A stretch of 64,000 nt of DNA from NCBI GenBank assembly GCA_027405735.1, contig JAPEHQ010000007.1:2133001-2197000 (forward strand). The letters are read 5' to 3'. A program made the position numbers and the translations under genes. Each line of letters opens with the position of its first letter. Within the stretch, counting starts at the first letter, position 1. Shown one piece after another: positions 48,741 to 59,284 of this stretch. This DNA is from Mucor racemosus (Eukaryota; Mucoromycota; Mucoromycetes; Mucorales; Mucoraceae). The notes under the pieces are model-generated. The model was not told where the DNA came from. It was given only the letters and a program-made list of their open reading frames with translations, and ran no database searches.

Positions 48741-49205
48741 TCAACTAAGCAATCCGTTTTTACATAAGCCTTCTTCCTCTCTTTGCTCTTCATCAGCCGA
48801 CGTACCATAGTATGATTCCAAGATGTCTTCAAGTTGGCTTACTTTTAATTGTATTAACTTTGCTGTTTCACGAATTTTTGTTTGCTTTTCATGCAAATAC
48901 TCTTCATTTTCATTTTCATTGCCAGAAGATCTGTATTGATGTGCCAAATTACATTGGTCAGGATCGATATCTTCGTCTATTTTATGGGCAAGATCATAAC
49001 CCTCTTGCAGAGTATCAATAAGTCCTAAAATATCTTGTGTTGCTCTATCATTTAACCCCTTACGAAAGCTATTTGGATTACACTCTTGCAATGATTGCAT
49101 CTCCTCTCGTGCATTACAGTATGCTTGTTGGAGGTTTAAATCGACAGTTTTTTCAACCCAAAAATTATTTTTCACACTCGTATGTTTAGCAACCTTGTCG
49201 TACAT
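48741..49205 (-). CDS. Small acidic coiled-coil protein, unknown
   Basis: A single-exon frame of 154 residues, starting at the ATG at 49,205 (MYDKVAKHTSVKNNFWVEKT). An in-frame TTG upstream is not a plausible start. The protein is hydrophilic and acidic, with two predicted helical stretches (ATQDILGLIDTLQEGYDLAH and TAKLIQLKVSQLEDILESYY) whose heptad-like spacing suggests coiled coil. It has no signal peptide or membrane span. Base composition is less AT-rich than the flanks, and no overlapping repeat explains the frame. It could be a small subunit of a larger complex; I do not recognise the family. Confidence 0.6.
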   Translation of the reverse strand: MYDKVAKHTSVKNNFWVEKTVDLNLQQAYCNAREEMQSLQECNPNSFRKGLNDRATQDILGLIDTLQEGYDLAHKIDEDIDPDQCNLAHQYRSSGNENENEEYLHEKQTKIRETAKLIQLKVSQLEDILESYYGTSADEEQREEEGLCKNGLLS

Positions 49206-49439
49206 TGTATACTTTCTATTATTCAAATTGGATAATGATACAAAATAAATACAAAATGCTGTTCATCTTGAGCCCAGGTGATTTATTGTTCTTCTAGACA
49301 ATCAATTTCATATTGTCCGACCCGATACCACTATATACAGATGCTTTGAATGTATAAATTATAAAATGAATTAAATAGACCTAAAGTAGATATAAAATTG
49401 ATTACAAGATTTAAAATTTAAAGTTTAGGTATTAATTCT
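49206..49439. other. Short intergenic gap
   Basis: Presumed promoter of the small minus-strand gene. Nothing else seen. Confidence 0.35.
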
Positions 49440-50690
49440 ATATATTCACAAGGTAGATGCAACTGACAGCTACTCTGTTTTTTTTTATTTCAGCGAAAAA
49501 TCAATATTTTTCGTCGAGATTATCAAAACAATAGTTCATATCACAGATTACAGCCTATGATAACTGGGTTCCAAAATCGATTTGTTGTAAATCGATCAGA
49601 AAATGGTAAAAAAAAACAAAAGTTTTAATAGCTCGTGAACTGCAAAGTAACTATACTTAGGTTATTAAATGTTTTTTGTACAGTTTTAAATTCTGCATTT
49701 ATCCAAATAATATTCAGACAAATGTCTCACATTAAATTCTTTGTAAAATGTAATTGACATTTTGGAGGTTTTTTGACAATACATATCACTTTTTATAAGC
49801 ATCTTTTAAATATAAATAATGTAAATAATTTGCCGCAAAATTGTCTATCGATCTAGCCATTGTTGAGCCTTCTAGCTTTATTTTTCGTAGAGAAAACGAG
49901 ATTTTTATCAACTTTTTTTCAATTCCAGAATTTTGGACGAGGGTATACAAGGGGAAAATTGAAGCTAGAAACGATGGTATCTCTTTGTACACATTTTTGA
50001 GGATATCTTCACGAAAAATTAATATTTTAAAAAAAACTAAATTGGGTCTGAGAGAGCTCAACGAGTTAAATGACATGAATGCAAAAAAAATGTTGCTCAA
50101 TTTATCCAATATTTTGAAACCTACTATAGAAATGTCAAAAAAAATGAAAAAAAACAAAGGTGTTCAGAATTTTTTTATACTAAAACATGTTATAGAGCGC
50201 TTTGAAACAAGTAAGTTTTATTATTAGAAAGTGTTGGTATAGCTTAATTTTTTTTGGAGATATGAAGCCTCGAAGTTTTCAATCCTTTAGCAGTAAAATA
50301 CGCGTAAAAATCTGAAACATTAGCACTGAAAAATTAATACCAACTGTAAAAAGTAGGATATTTCCGGACACTTATTTTTGAATTAAAGCTGAACATCTCA
50401 GGTACATTGGCATATATTTTTTTCTTGGTGTTATTTAGTGAAAAAAAAAGTTGAGTAGGGATGAAAAGTGAGACCCAGTTTTCAAGGAAAAAGCAGTGAA
50501 TTTTACGTGTTTTTGAGTCTTTCGTGAGATATAAAATAAACTTAGGAATATGTAACATGATGCGACTAATTCATATATGTTTAGCAGTGTCTAAAGTATA
50601 TCCTAAAAAATGTTTAGTATGAGGTTAGCTATAGAAAAGAGGGCACGCTCTGATTTTGAAGATTGAAAACTATGAAAATTCAAATTTTGC
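49440..50690 (+). repeat. Dispersed repeat family, copy 4 (uninterrupted)
   Basis: The only near-full copy with no nested insertion. It starts near ATATTCACAAGGTAGATGC, passes TTTTTCGTCGAGATTATC, GAGGGTATACAAGGGGAAAA and AAAATCTGAAACATTAGC, and ends near GGGCACGCTCTGATTTTGAA. Open frames are 128 codons on plus (49,841-50,227) and 74 codons on minus (50,558-50,334). The minus frame matches that in copy 1 at about three-quarters of residues (shared LYLTKDSKT, KIHC, LFFSLNNTKKKIYANVPEM, KYPTF). Confidence 0.8.
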
Positions 50691-51307
50691 TTGACGATAT
50701 CTACAGAAATAAGAAGCATCAAATTAGTGTCAGTATAATTAAGTAAAGCATCAAATTTGGAATAGCATATGTCTTGGTACCCATGTGTATATGAAAATAT
50801 ATAATACATACGCATATTTCAACGTTGAATCTTTTACAACATTGTTTGAATTCTTAATGTCAATGTATGAAAAAAAAATACATATTGATTATGAGGATTA
50901 TTATTCATGAACACATCAGCTCAGCTAAAAGGTAATGGCAAAAAGGAATTTTTCACATCAATGCCTTTTTCGAAGAGTTTTTCTTTTGATTTGAAAGTAT
51001 TTTCAAAATATAAAATTGATTATTAATGTATTTTACTATCTAAATTATGATATGAAATTTTTATTTTTTAAATAAATGTATTCCTCATACTTGAATATGC
51101 CTTTTTAAATGAACGTGAGGATTAAACGAATTTGAAATGGAATGAGGAAGAGGTTTTAAATGAGACAATAAAGCCTTAAAATCAATATACATTGGGCAAA
51201 TGTAGTAGCCCAAATTATCAAAATTACTCTGTTTATTGGTATATTTTTGTAAATTGTCCATTAACTAAATTGTAGTATATATACATGTTCTATATCAAAA
51301 TGTACCA
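50691..51307. other. Intergenic downstream of the peptidase gene
   Basis: AT-rich; includes the 3' untranslated region of the minus-strand peptidase. No gene recognised. Confidence 0.4.
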
Positions 51308-54300
51308 TTACAAGTAGTTGGAAAGCCAGTAAAACATCAGTGTTTCAAAATGCTCATTCACACTAGCATGTCTTAAGCCGTGCTTTTCTGTTGGATAAAC
51401 CTGAAGATAATGAGGCTTTTTGAGTTTAACCAACTGTGACACTAATAATTCCGTATTTCTAAAATGTACGTTTTCATCAATCAAACCATGAGCAATTAGG
51501 AGCCTATTTTCGCTATTTACAAATTTTGAATTAAATTTTCGAAGCAGTATTATCGAATTATATGCGCTTACTTGTTTGGAAATTGATCTATATAGGTCAG
51601 CACATTACTGTCGTGATAAGCTTGGGTGTTTTCTTCCGGTAAACTCATATATCTCTCAGTATATGCAGCATCATACAGCTCCCATTGAGTTACAGGAGCA
51701 CCTGCAATTGCCATTTTGAATTTATGGGGATATTGCGCTAATGCCATCAAACTCAAATAACCGCCATAGGACCAACCTGTTATAGCCAATCGATTGAGGT
51801 TAACCACAGGCGCTAAATTTTCCTTTCCCTCCTCATCATTTGGTGATATAGCACCAAATTTGGTATCATGCAGGAACTGTAACCCCTCTAATTGATCTTT
51901 TAATTCAACTGTTCCTAATTTATTTTGAATATGAGATTCAAAATCAAGTCCACGATCACTAGAACCACGACTATCGATAATAACAACAGCAAAACCAAAG
52001 TAAGCGGCCATGAGATATCGCATAAGCCTAGGAAATTTGAATTCATTCATGACAAGTTGCGTTTTTGGTCCACCGTAAATGTGTAGTAATGTAGGATAGC
52101 TCTGTCCTGGTTCGTAACAACCTGGTTTATACAGGCATCCATATAACTTTTCACCTGAATTCAACAAGTTGTTAGTCATTTTTTTCCAGGAAAATGATGG
52201 AATTAATAATAACAATACCATCAGACGTTATAAAACTAAAGATCTCGCCATTGGGCTCGACAGAATCACTGTATTTCGATAATTTTCCTTCTTCAAGGTT
52301 TCGAAAATCCTTTGCATAATTATTTGAATTATGACGATGTTCTATTGAATTATTTGATGGAGGAGGTGAGGGAGGAGTTTCGCAATCGCTTTTTAATGAT
52401 ACTGGCATCAACAATGATAATCCATCCAATGATACGGAATTTGCTTTTGTATGATTTAACTTTCGTATGACTGCAACCTGTGGATCATGAATCGTAGAGA
52501 AACAATCTATAAAGTAATCTGGTGAATTCATAGTAATATTATGACTGAACCCTAGTTTTGTTAGCAACTTTGGTGCAGATTGTTGATGGTTATGGTAAGA
52601 TACCACATAGAAATGAGATTCTAGCGGGGTATGCATCTTTGCCGAAAAGTATACTAATGACCTCGATTCGTCCACATATAAAGGTCGATCAATACAACAC
52701 CATTCACCATCTGTCAATTGTGTTATTTTAGCATCCTTTTCATTCACTGATTTCTCTATCATGAATAAATGTCTAAATCCATTGATTTTTTCGGAACTCC
52801 AAATGAATTTAGTAACCGTTGCGGTGCTAGATGTTTGCATGAAATAGTAAACATCAGTAATATTGATCCATGCTGTACTAGTTTCTTGCCATAAAATTTC
52901 CGTTTTAATGCTATCATGACCGAGATTGTTTACAGTAAATTGATCTAAATGTATTTTAATGACTGCAGATGTTTGCTGATCTCTGGATAAAATATGTAAC
53001 CAAACACTACATCAATTTGCATTAGTTTAATCGCGTGTGCGCGGTAATTACCCAATATTTTACCTTTGTCCATCAGGTAACCAACCAAATCTAACGATAT
53101 ACTCTATCCAGGGGAAAAGTACCCTTATTTCATCTTTGCCCCACAATTGTTTATATTTGATATTGACAGGCTGTGCATCTTTTGTTTCTCCTATTTCAAA
53201 TTCTACAATTTTAATTGTGCTTTTGGCGTTTGGTTTTCCTGCACGGGGATATCGGATCGAGTCCGTTGTTGATGCATTTACTGATGCTGTCGAGATTGGT
53301 GTTGATTTGGATATAAAAATTTGTTCTACATTATATTCAGATGTTTCCAAATATAATATTCTTTCTGTACGTCTTTCTGTGTTAGTAATAGGTGGAGACC
53401 AAATGTAACCAGTGAATCTATGGAATTCTTCCTATGTGAGAAAATCTTAAATACAAAACGTCATTATTATTGTGCTATGATACTTGATAATCTAACCTGC
53501 ATCATGTATTCTGCTACACCACATTTTAATGAAGGGTCTGATTCATCGTTTGAGCAGAATGTTAATTGTGTGTCATTTCCGTCAAAATCAGTGATCCAGA
53601 TGTCGCGATTTCTTATAAATGCGATTTTATCATTGAAGAAACCACCTAATTGTGGATCTAGTCGGTGAGGCTGATCTGTTGTGGGCTCTTGATTATTGGT
53701 ATATGATGTTTGTTTAATATTGGAGTTCATGTCAATATGGTTTAATATAGGTGAATAGGTTGGTGTACTTGTATTAGCATTTTCAGTTGTATTTGTAGTA
53801 TCTTCAGTTGTTGCAGAGATTGATTTGTAAGGTATTAATTTGGGTATCTGTAGAAAATCAGTTTTTCTAAACTATAGTAGTATAAACAAAAGTTTCATTA
53901 CCTTTCCAATCTTGCCAATGTATATATCATTCTGAAATGTAAGCATGATAGTATCGTCTTTAATGCCATATGCTAATACGCCCGGAATCTGCAATTGTCG
54001 ATAATATGTCGATTTATCCAATTCTTTTTCTACTAGAGCTATATAGTCGGTATAGACCGAAGATCTTTTCATAATGGGTAGATTACTGATAGTAATTAAA
54101 TAGTCGTTTTCATCTTCTGGTATGATATGATTATAACATTGATCGAGGTTTATTTGATATATTTGCATATGTCTAGTTGGACACCAATCTGATGAATTTC
54201 GATTATTGGATAGAAAATATAATACATTATTGTGAATAACAAAATCCTTGGCAATTGCCAGTACTTGAACAGGATAAATTGATTGTAAATTTGTTCTAAA

Positions 54301-54345
54301 TTTTCTAACTTGAGTTCTTATATGATCCCATGAATAGTTCATCAT
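51308..54345 (-). CDS. DPP8/9-like cytosolic dipeptidyl peptidase (S9B serine protease)
   Basis: Six exons (minus): 54345-53902, 53847-53497, 53431-53064, 53006-52219, 52154-51572, 51512-51308, giving 912 residues in frame. It removes N-terminal dipeptides, typically X-Pro. The beta-propeller carries the double-Glu helix that grips the substrate N-terminus (QEEFHRFTGYIWSP) and LWGKDEIRVLFPWIEYIVRF then GWLPDGQ. The alpha/beta-hydrolase domain has the nucleophile in TGWSYGGYLSLMAL (S779), acid in HGLIDENVHF (D857) and base in YPTEKHGLRH (H889), so it should be active. Similarity is to DPP8/DPP9 (EEFDRxTGYWW, GFLDENVHF), and there is no N-terminal membrane anchor as in DPP4 or yeast Ste13/Dap2, so a cytosolic or nuclear location is likely. 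A low-complexity Thr/Asn linker (NTTENANTSTPTY) sits in exon 2. Divergent from the photoreceptor gene. Confidence 0.92.
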
Positions 54346-54655
54346 AATAATATATATATATATATATAATATATACGAGAGAAAGAAGAGAATAACATAT
54401 AGACTTCAATGCCAATGCGTAACATACCAAATGATTGTCACGAAGCCTCTTCATTGGTATTGCGGGGTTCCTCCTCCTCTTTCATCATCTTTGTTTCTTC
54501 TACATACCTCCTTCTTCTAATAGTTTGCTCATACATCCCCTTCTTTTTCTTATTTTCATACAGTGTATGATTATATGGGTCAACCCCTTCTATTTGTTTT
54601 TTTGATAAAAAGTTCCCCTCTTCTTTCTTTTTTTTTCTCGAGAATTGTATAAAAC
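54346..54655. promoter_or_regulatory. Shared divergent promoter region (peptidase / photoreceptor)
   Basis: Only 310 bp separate the start codons of the minus-strand peptidase (54,345) and the plus-strand photoreceptor (54,656). It contains an (AT)n run (54,349-54,369) next to the peptidase start, and CT/TTTC-rich tracts (54,470-54,640) leading to the photoreceptor start, typical of fungal leaders. Both genes must take their core promoters from here. Confidence 0.6.
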
Positions 54656-57312
54656 ATGGATCCTTTTCAATATTTAGGTCAATTTAATCCTCAAATTTAT
54701 GAGAGCAGCAATGTACCGCCATCGACAGATAAGTTATTTTCCTTTAGTGGATTTCAGGCTGGATTAATGACCAACCAAGCCAATACATCAATGCATCCTC
54801 CAAATAATAATTTACAACAGCAATCAATACAATCTATACCTCAACAACAACAACAACAACAACATTTTATCCAACCACAATCACAATCACAACCGCAACC
54901 ACAACATCAACAACAATTTATACAACAACATTCAATGATGCAACCTTCAGGTACGACATCATCAATAAATGCTTTTCAACCATCCGCACCGCCTCCAGTT
55001 ATACCATCGGCACCTGTACCATCATCGACAGCAAATCAAGGGGATAGTGGTAGATATTCTGGCATGTATGCTAATACAGGGTTCGACATGTTGTCTATAT
55101 TATCGCGTGTAGCTAATAGGTAATGTTTATATATAAAGTAATTGTAATGTATACTAACAGCAAAAATTCTCTATCAGACCAAATCCTCAAATTAATTTAG
55201 GACCAGTTGATTTATCTTGCTCATTTGTTGTGGTTGATGCAAAACAATACGATTTTCCGCTTGTTTACGCCTCGCCCATGTTTGAAAGATTAACTGGATA
55301 TGCTCCAAGTGAAGTGATAGGTAGAAATTGTAGATTTCTTCAGGCACCAGATGGTAGAGTTGCTATTGGATCAAGAAGAAAATATACAGACAATACTACT
55401 GTATACCATATAAAAACTCACATGGTTCAAGGCAAAGAATCTCAATCAAGTATCATTAATTATCGTAAAACCGGCCAACCATTCGTTAACTTATTAACTG
55501 TGATCCCAATTGCTTGGGAATCATCAGACGAAATCGATTATTTTATTGGATTGCAAGTAGATTTAGTAGAGCAACCAAATTCTATCTTTCAAAGCATGAA
55601 GGGTAAAGTGTAAAATATATGATATATTACATATAATATTCATTGATGTTGCTATATAGATGGTACATATACTGTTAGTTATCGAAATTCAATAATTCCT
55701 CCATCTATTCAAGGTAAGCGCAATTACATAACATCACGATCAGCTGCCTAAACAACATTTTCATAGATGGTCTTGCTATTAATGCAGATTCAGGTAATGT
55801 CATGACAGAACCTATCAAAGAATGGACTAGACCCGTGTCACCAAAACCAATATACAATGCAAACACCTCGCAGCAACATCATTCATTAGTATTATCAAAT
55901 AAAAATAGTGCTATTGCAACAAACGAAAATGCCATAGTGCCATCTCAACAACAAGCAGCTCAGCAACAATCTTCTCAGCAACAACAACAGCAACAATCAG
56001 ATGCAGAACCACCTATGGATGTAGAAACACTCATTAAAGAAGCAAGTACAGATGAAGGCAAATTTAGACGATGCTGGCATGAATTATTGTTAGATGAAAG
56101 TCCGGATTTCATTCATGTTTTAACCATCAAAGGCATCTTTTTATATTGTTCTGATTCAACAGCCCAACTTTTAGAATACGAACCATCTGAATTAGTTGGT
56201 AAATCACTCAAAGCAATTTGTCATCCATCAGATATTACCACCGTAATGCGAGAACTCAAACAATCATCTAACCATTCCACCGAGCCTGTCAACCTCATTT
56301 ATCGTGTACGTAGAAAAAATTCGGGTTATATGTGGATTGAATGTTGCGGTAAATTAAGAAACGAAGATGGTCGTGGTCGTAAATATGTGGTACTCTCAGG
56401 TCGTGAGCGTCCCGTATATCAATTACCTCGCAATGCGCTTTCTGTAGGCAATAAAGCACATACCACTCGCACATTGAATGAAATGCCAGGCATGCAAGAT
56501 CATGAATTCTGGGGAAAACTTAGTGCAGATGGATTATTGCTATATGTTAGCTGGACAGTGGCTAATGTATTAGGTTCACCACCATCAGAAATTATTGGCA
56601 CTTCACTTTATCAATTACTGCGAAGCAATCGTACCACTGATTTGACTCGTGCTTTAGCAGAAGTGAAAGAGGGTAAAATTGTATATTTGAGACATGCCTT
56701 ATTGGATAACACAGGTGTGGAGGTTATGGTAGCTACTACATTCTATCCTGATGGCAAAGCTTCTTTGTTAGAGCAACCTTCTTTTGTATTAATGCAAACA
56801 AAGGTCATTGGTGAGGATGCTACTGTGACAGACGAAGAGCCTGTATTTGTGTCAATGGATCCAGATGTTAAAAAGAAAGGAAGAGCAGACATGTCGTTAC
56901 CAAACGTAGATAGTAATGGTATGGTCACACCCACTCCTCAGAGTATGAATAATATAGAAAGAATGGTGGATGAATTAGATATTGGAAGAGACGCTAATTG
57001 GCAATATGAATTGCATCAATTGCGAATCAGTAACAAAAAAATGAGAGATGATTTGAGTACGTTAATTCAGAGGGCTAAAGAGGTAAGTGCACAACAATTA
57101 GCACGAGGCGCCATCAAACTCATGATTTCATGGATGTAATATAGGCTGGTAATACAGAAGACACTACTGTTTGTAGTACATGTTTCCGTAGATTTGATGG
57201 ATCATCGGCTGAAATGCAAGAATATTCTGCAGATGAACCACTTTTATGTAACTCTTGCTCACTGCGTGAAATGCAGCAAGTTGCTACAGCATCAGCATCA
57301 ACAATGCAATAG
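54656..57312 (+). CDS. wc-1: White-collar-1-like blue-light receptor (LOV/PAS) with degenerate zinc finger
   Basis: Five exons: 54656-55119, 55178-55602, 55660-55713, 55767-57082, 57145-57312, giving 808 residues. The Gln/Pro-rich N-terminus may be an activation region. The LOV domain (about residues 165-295) has GRNCRFLQAPDG with the flavin-adduct cysteine C206 and the family end YFIGLQVDLVEQP. Two further PAS domains follow (PDFIHVLTIKGIFLYCSDST; EFWGKLSADGLLLYVSWTVA). WC-1 proteins sense blue light via flavin and, with WC-2, activate transcription. The C-terminal finger here reads VCSTCFRRFDG...LLCNSC: CX2C-X21-CX2C (C763, C766, C788, C791), lacking the TPEWR core and usual 17-18 spacing of GATA fingers, so DNA binding is doubtful. 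Mucorales usually have several wc-1 paralogues; which one this is cannot be told. Confidence 0.93.
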
Positions 57313-57805
57313 CAGTAAAATGTATTTACTATTGACCTTTTTATTCGAAAATACAGATACTATCAAAATCTATTTCCGTAATAAAAAAAAGAGTTTCTTC
57401 CTTTTTTTTTCCTTCGGAAATCTACATCTATTTACACCAACTTGGGGGATTCATATGTCTGCCGAAGATAGCTGTCCAAAATGTAAGAGTACAGCTTACA
57501 AAGACTAAACATACAAGTAATGTAGTAACTGTTTTAACAATTGTATAAAACATTTCAACAAAAAATATGAATCGTGCATATGTTTAGACTGTGTTGGCGC
57601 CCGTATATCAATGCAAAAATCATTAAAGATGTTTATTTTTTTGCTCTTCTTGAATAGAGTATATTTATACCTATATTACTCGCCTTGCTCATGGTTTTTG
57701 TAGCAATAAATCCACAGAAAAGAGTTACAGCAGTGCCAAAAAAAACAGTAGTAACCGGGGTTTAAACACAATAATGCTCCAGCCGAATTTTCGATCCAGT
57801 TTGAC
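57313..57805 (+). pseudogene. Region downstream of the photoreceptor with an interrupted Cys-rich frame
   Basis: From an ATG at 57,455 one frame reads MSAEDSCPKCKSTAYKD, stop, TYK, stop, then CSNCFNNCIKHFNKKYESCI and CLDCVGARIS, before ending at 57,703. Three CxxC pairs in the same frame across two stops suggest a decayed zinc-binding segment, not chance, but no family is certain. The area may simply be the 3' untranslated region of the photoreceptor gene. Confidence 0.3.
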
Positions 57806-57809
57806 ATTT

Positions 57810-57820
<11 letters not shown>
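57806..57820. repeat. 5' target-site duplication of the LINE
   Basis: ATTTGTTTAAAAAAA, repeated exactly at 63,667-63,681. Because A-runs adjoin both copies, the true length could be a base or more shorter. Confidence 0.8.

Positions 57821-57846
<26 letters not shown>
57814..57846 (+). repeat. 33-nt poly(A) tract at the 5' junction of the LINE
   Basis: An uninterrupted run of 33 A bridging the 5' target duplication and the element start (TCAGGGTTTCTCC). The 3' copy of the duplication has only seven A. Confidence 0.95.
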
Positions 57847-57849
<3 letters not shown>

Positions 57850-58071
57850 GGGTTTCTCCACTATACGTAACTTTTGCATAGTTTGACAAACCACAACATC
57901 ATTACACCTCTAAACATCTATAACAAAATACAACACCCAAACTCTCAGAGCTCCTTAACTCTCAACACAAATACGCGTTCTCTTGACAAGATCCACTCTT
58001 CAGTCGGAGACACTGATTTCGAACATCAAACCACTGACCCATATCTCATTTTTCACCTTCCAAGAACAACA

Positions 58072-59283
58072 ATGTCTCCCGCAGACAAAACAAAAACCTC
58101 TACCAAAAAGCTTTCAGAATCCGTTGCTGCAGCCCCCGTTGCTCCCATCCGCACGAGGTCGACAACCGCTCCTCCTTCTCTGTCTGATTTCATAACGGCA
58201 ATTGAATCCAGCATAAACCCCAAGATCGAAACACTTACAACGGAATTTCGCACTCACTCAGCTTCTATCGACAACCGAATCCTAGATCTTGAGAATTCCA
58301 TCGATTTCATCAAAGCTGATTCCGCTGCAACGACCCAACAAATACAAGATCAATTGTCGTTGATTCTCCAACGTTTAGATCGCGTTGAAAGAGAGAACAA
58401 TGAACTACGTAACTCTCCACCCAGCGCCACTACCAGCCCAATGAACTCCGAATTTCCTACACTCGGTACATCCGCCTCTAAACACGCAACACCTCCTACT
58501 GTCAACCTCCATGCAGATTCGTCTCCTCAGGCCCAACCCTCTCGCAAGGGCGGCCTTCGTCTCTTCACCCCGGTCTCGGAAAATCAAGGTTTCCAATATT
58601 TGTACCTCCCCCTTCGCGGTCGTAAACCGTTTAAGGAAATTCGTGCCGAACTTAAACAAGCACACATTAACTCAGGCTCTGTCATCGACATTCACTACCC
58701 ATCACCCAAAGTTGTTGCTCTTCTTGTACACAATGACTTTGCTGAAAAAGCTCTCGAGCTTTTGAAAGCAGAAAACGTACACCCGCTTAAGCACTTCGAC
58801 CCATTGGACCATAAACATTTAATGAACCCGGAATTCAAGGATGCCAACATTGAAGTTAGAACACAACAAATGCAAATGATCTTCGACAAGCAAATCAACC
58901 GCACCTTGGATTTCCTGCGCCCACCCGTCAAGTTGGCGGTGGCCAGGGATTTCCAAAAAAAAGGGTGGATCACTTCGTCCTACCTTGAAGACTTGCTCCA
59001 CCTTCATGCCAATACTCCATCCCATCCCAACAGTCAACACCACTCCAACGCCTTGCTTAATAAGGACGAGGACTTTGACATTGACATGGATCGTAACAAA
59101 GGCAATCAAGACCCAAACCAGCCTCAACAAACTCAACAAACTCAACAGACTCAACAACAACAACAACAGCAACAACCACAACTGAACCAAGACACACCAA
59201 TGGACTTCAACGTCGATCTAGTCAACCCAACTACTGCTACTCACTCCCTTGCTGGTGGCGGTGAACCAGCCAACAGCAATTAG
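58072..59283 (+). CDS. LINE ORF1 protein (coiled coil, RNA-binding-like)
   Basis: 403 residues from the first ATG (MSPADKTKTSTKKLSESVAA); the open frame extends upstream but without an ATG. A Ser/Thr/Pro-rich start is followed by a coiled coil (about 45-110; heptads in IDNRILDLENSIDFIKAD and LILQRLDRVERENNELRNS). Then comes a globular block like an RRM/ORF1 C-terminal domain (GFQYLYLPLRGRKPFKEIRA, VVALLVHNDFAEKALELL), and a Gln-rich tail with a QQTQQT repeat. No CCHC knuckle is seen. By analogy with other LINE ORF1 proteins it would trimerise and coat the element RNA. The stop codon is separated by one base from the ORF2 start (TAGGATG). Confidence 0.85.
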   Translation: MSPADKTKTSTKKLSESVAAAPVAPIRTRSTTAPPSLSDFITAIESSINPKIETLTTEFRTHSASIDNRILDLENSIDFIKADSAATTQQIQDQLSLILQRLDRVERENNELRNSPPSATTSPMNSEFPTLGTSASKHATPPTVNLHADSSPQAQPSRKGGLRLFTPVSENQGFQYLYLPLRGRKPFKEIRAELKQAHINSGSVIDIHYPSPKVVALLVHNDFAEKALELLKAENVHPLKHFDPLDHKHLMNPEFKDANIEVRTQQMQMIFDKQINRTLDFLRPPVKLAVARDFQKKGWITSSYLEDLLHLHANTPSHPNSQHHSNALLNKDEDFDIDMDRNKGNQDPNQPQQTQQTQQTQQQQQQQQPQLNQDTPMDFNVDLVNPTTATHSLAGGGEPANSN

Positions 59284-59284
59284 G

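Noticed and set aside
58819..59190. Minus-strand frame opposite LINE ORF1
   Set aside because: Leucine-rich shadow of the CAA/Gln-rich coding repeat.
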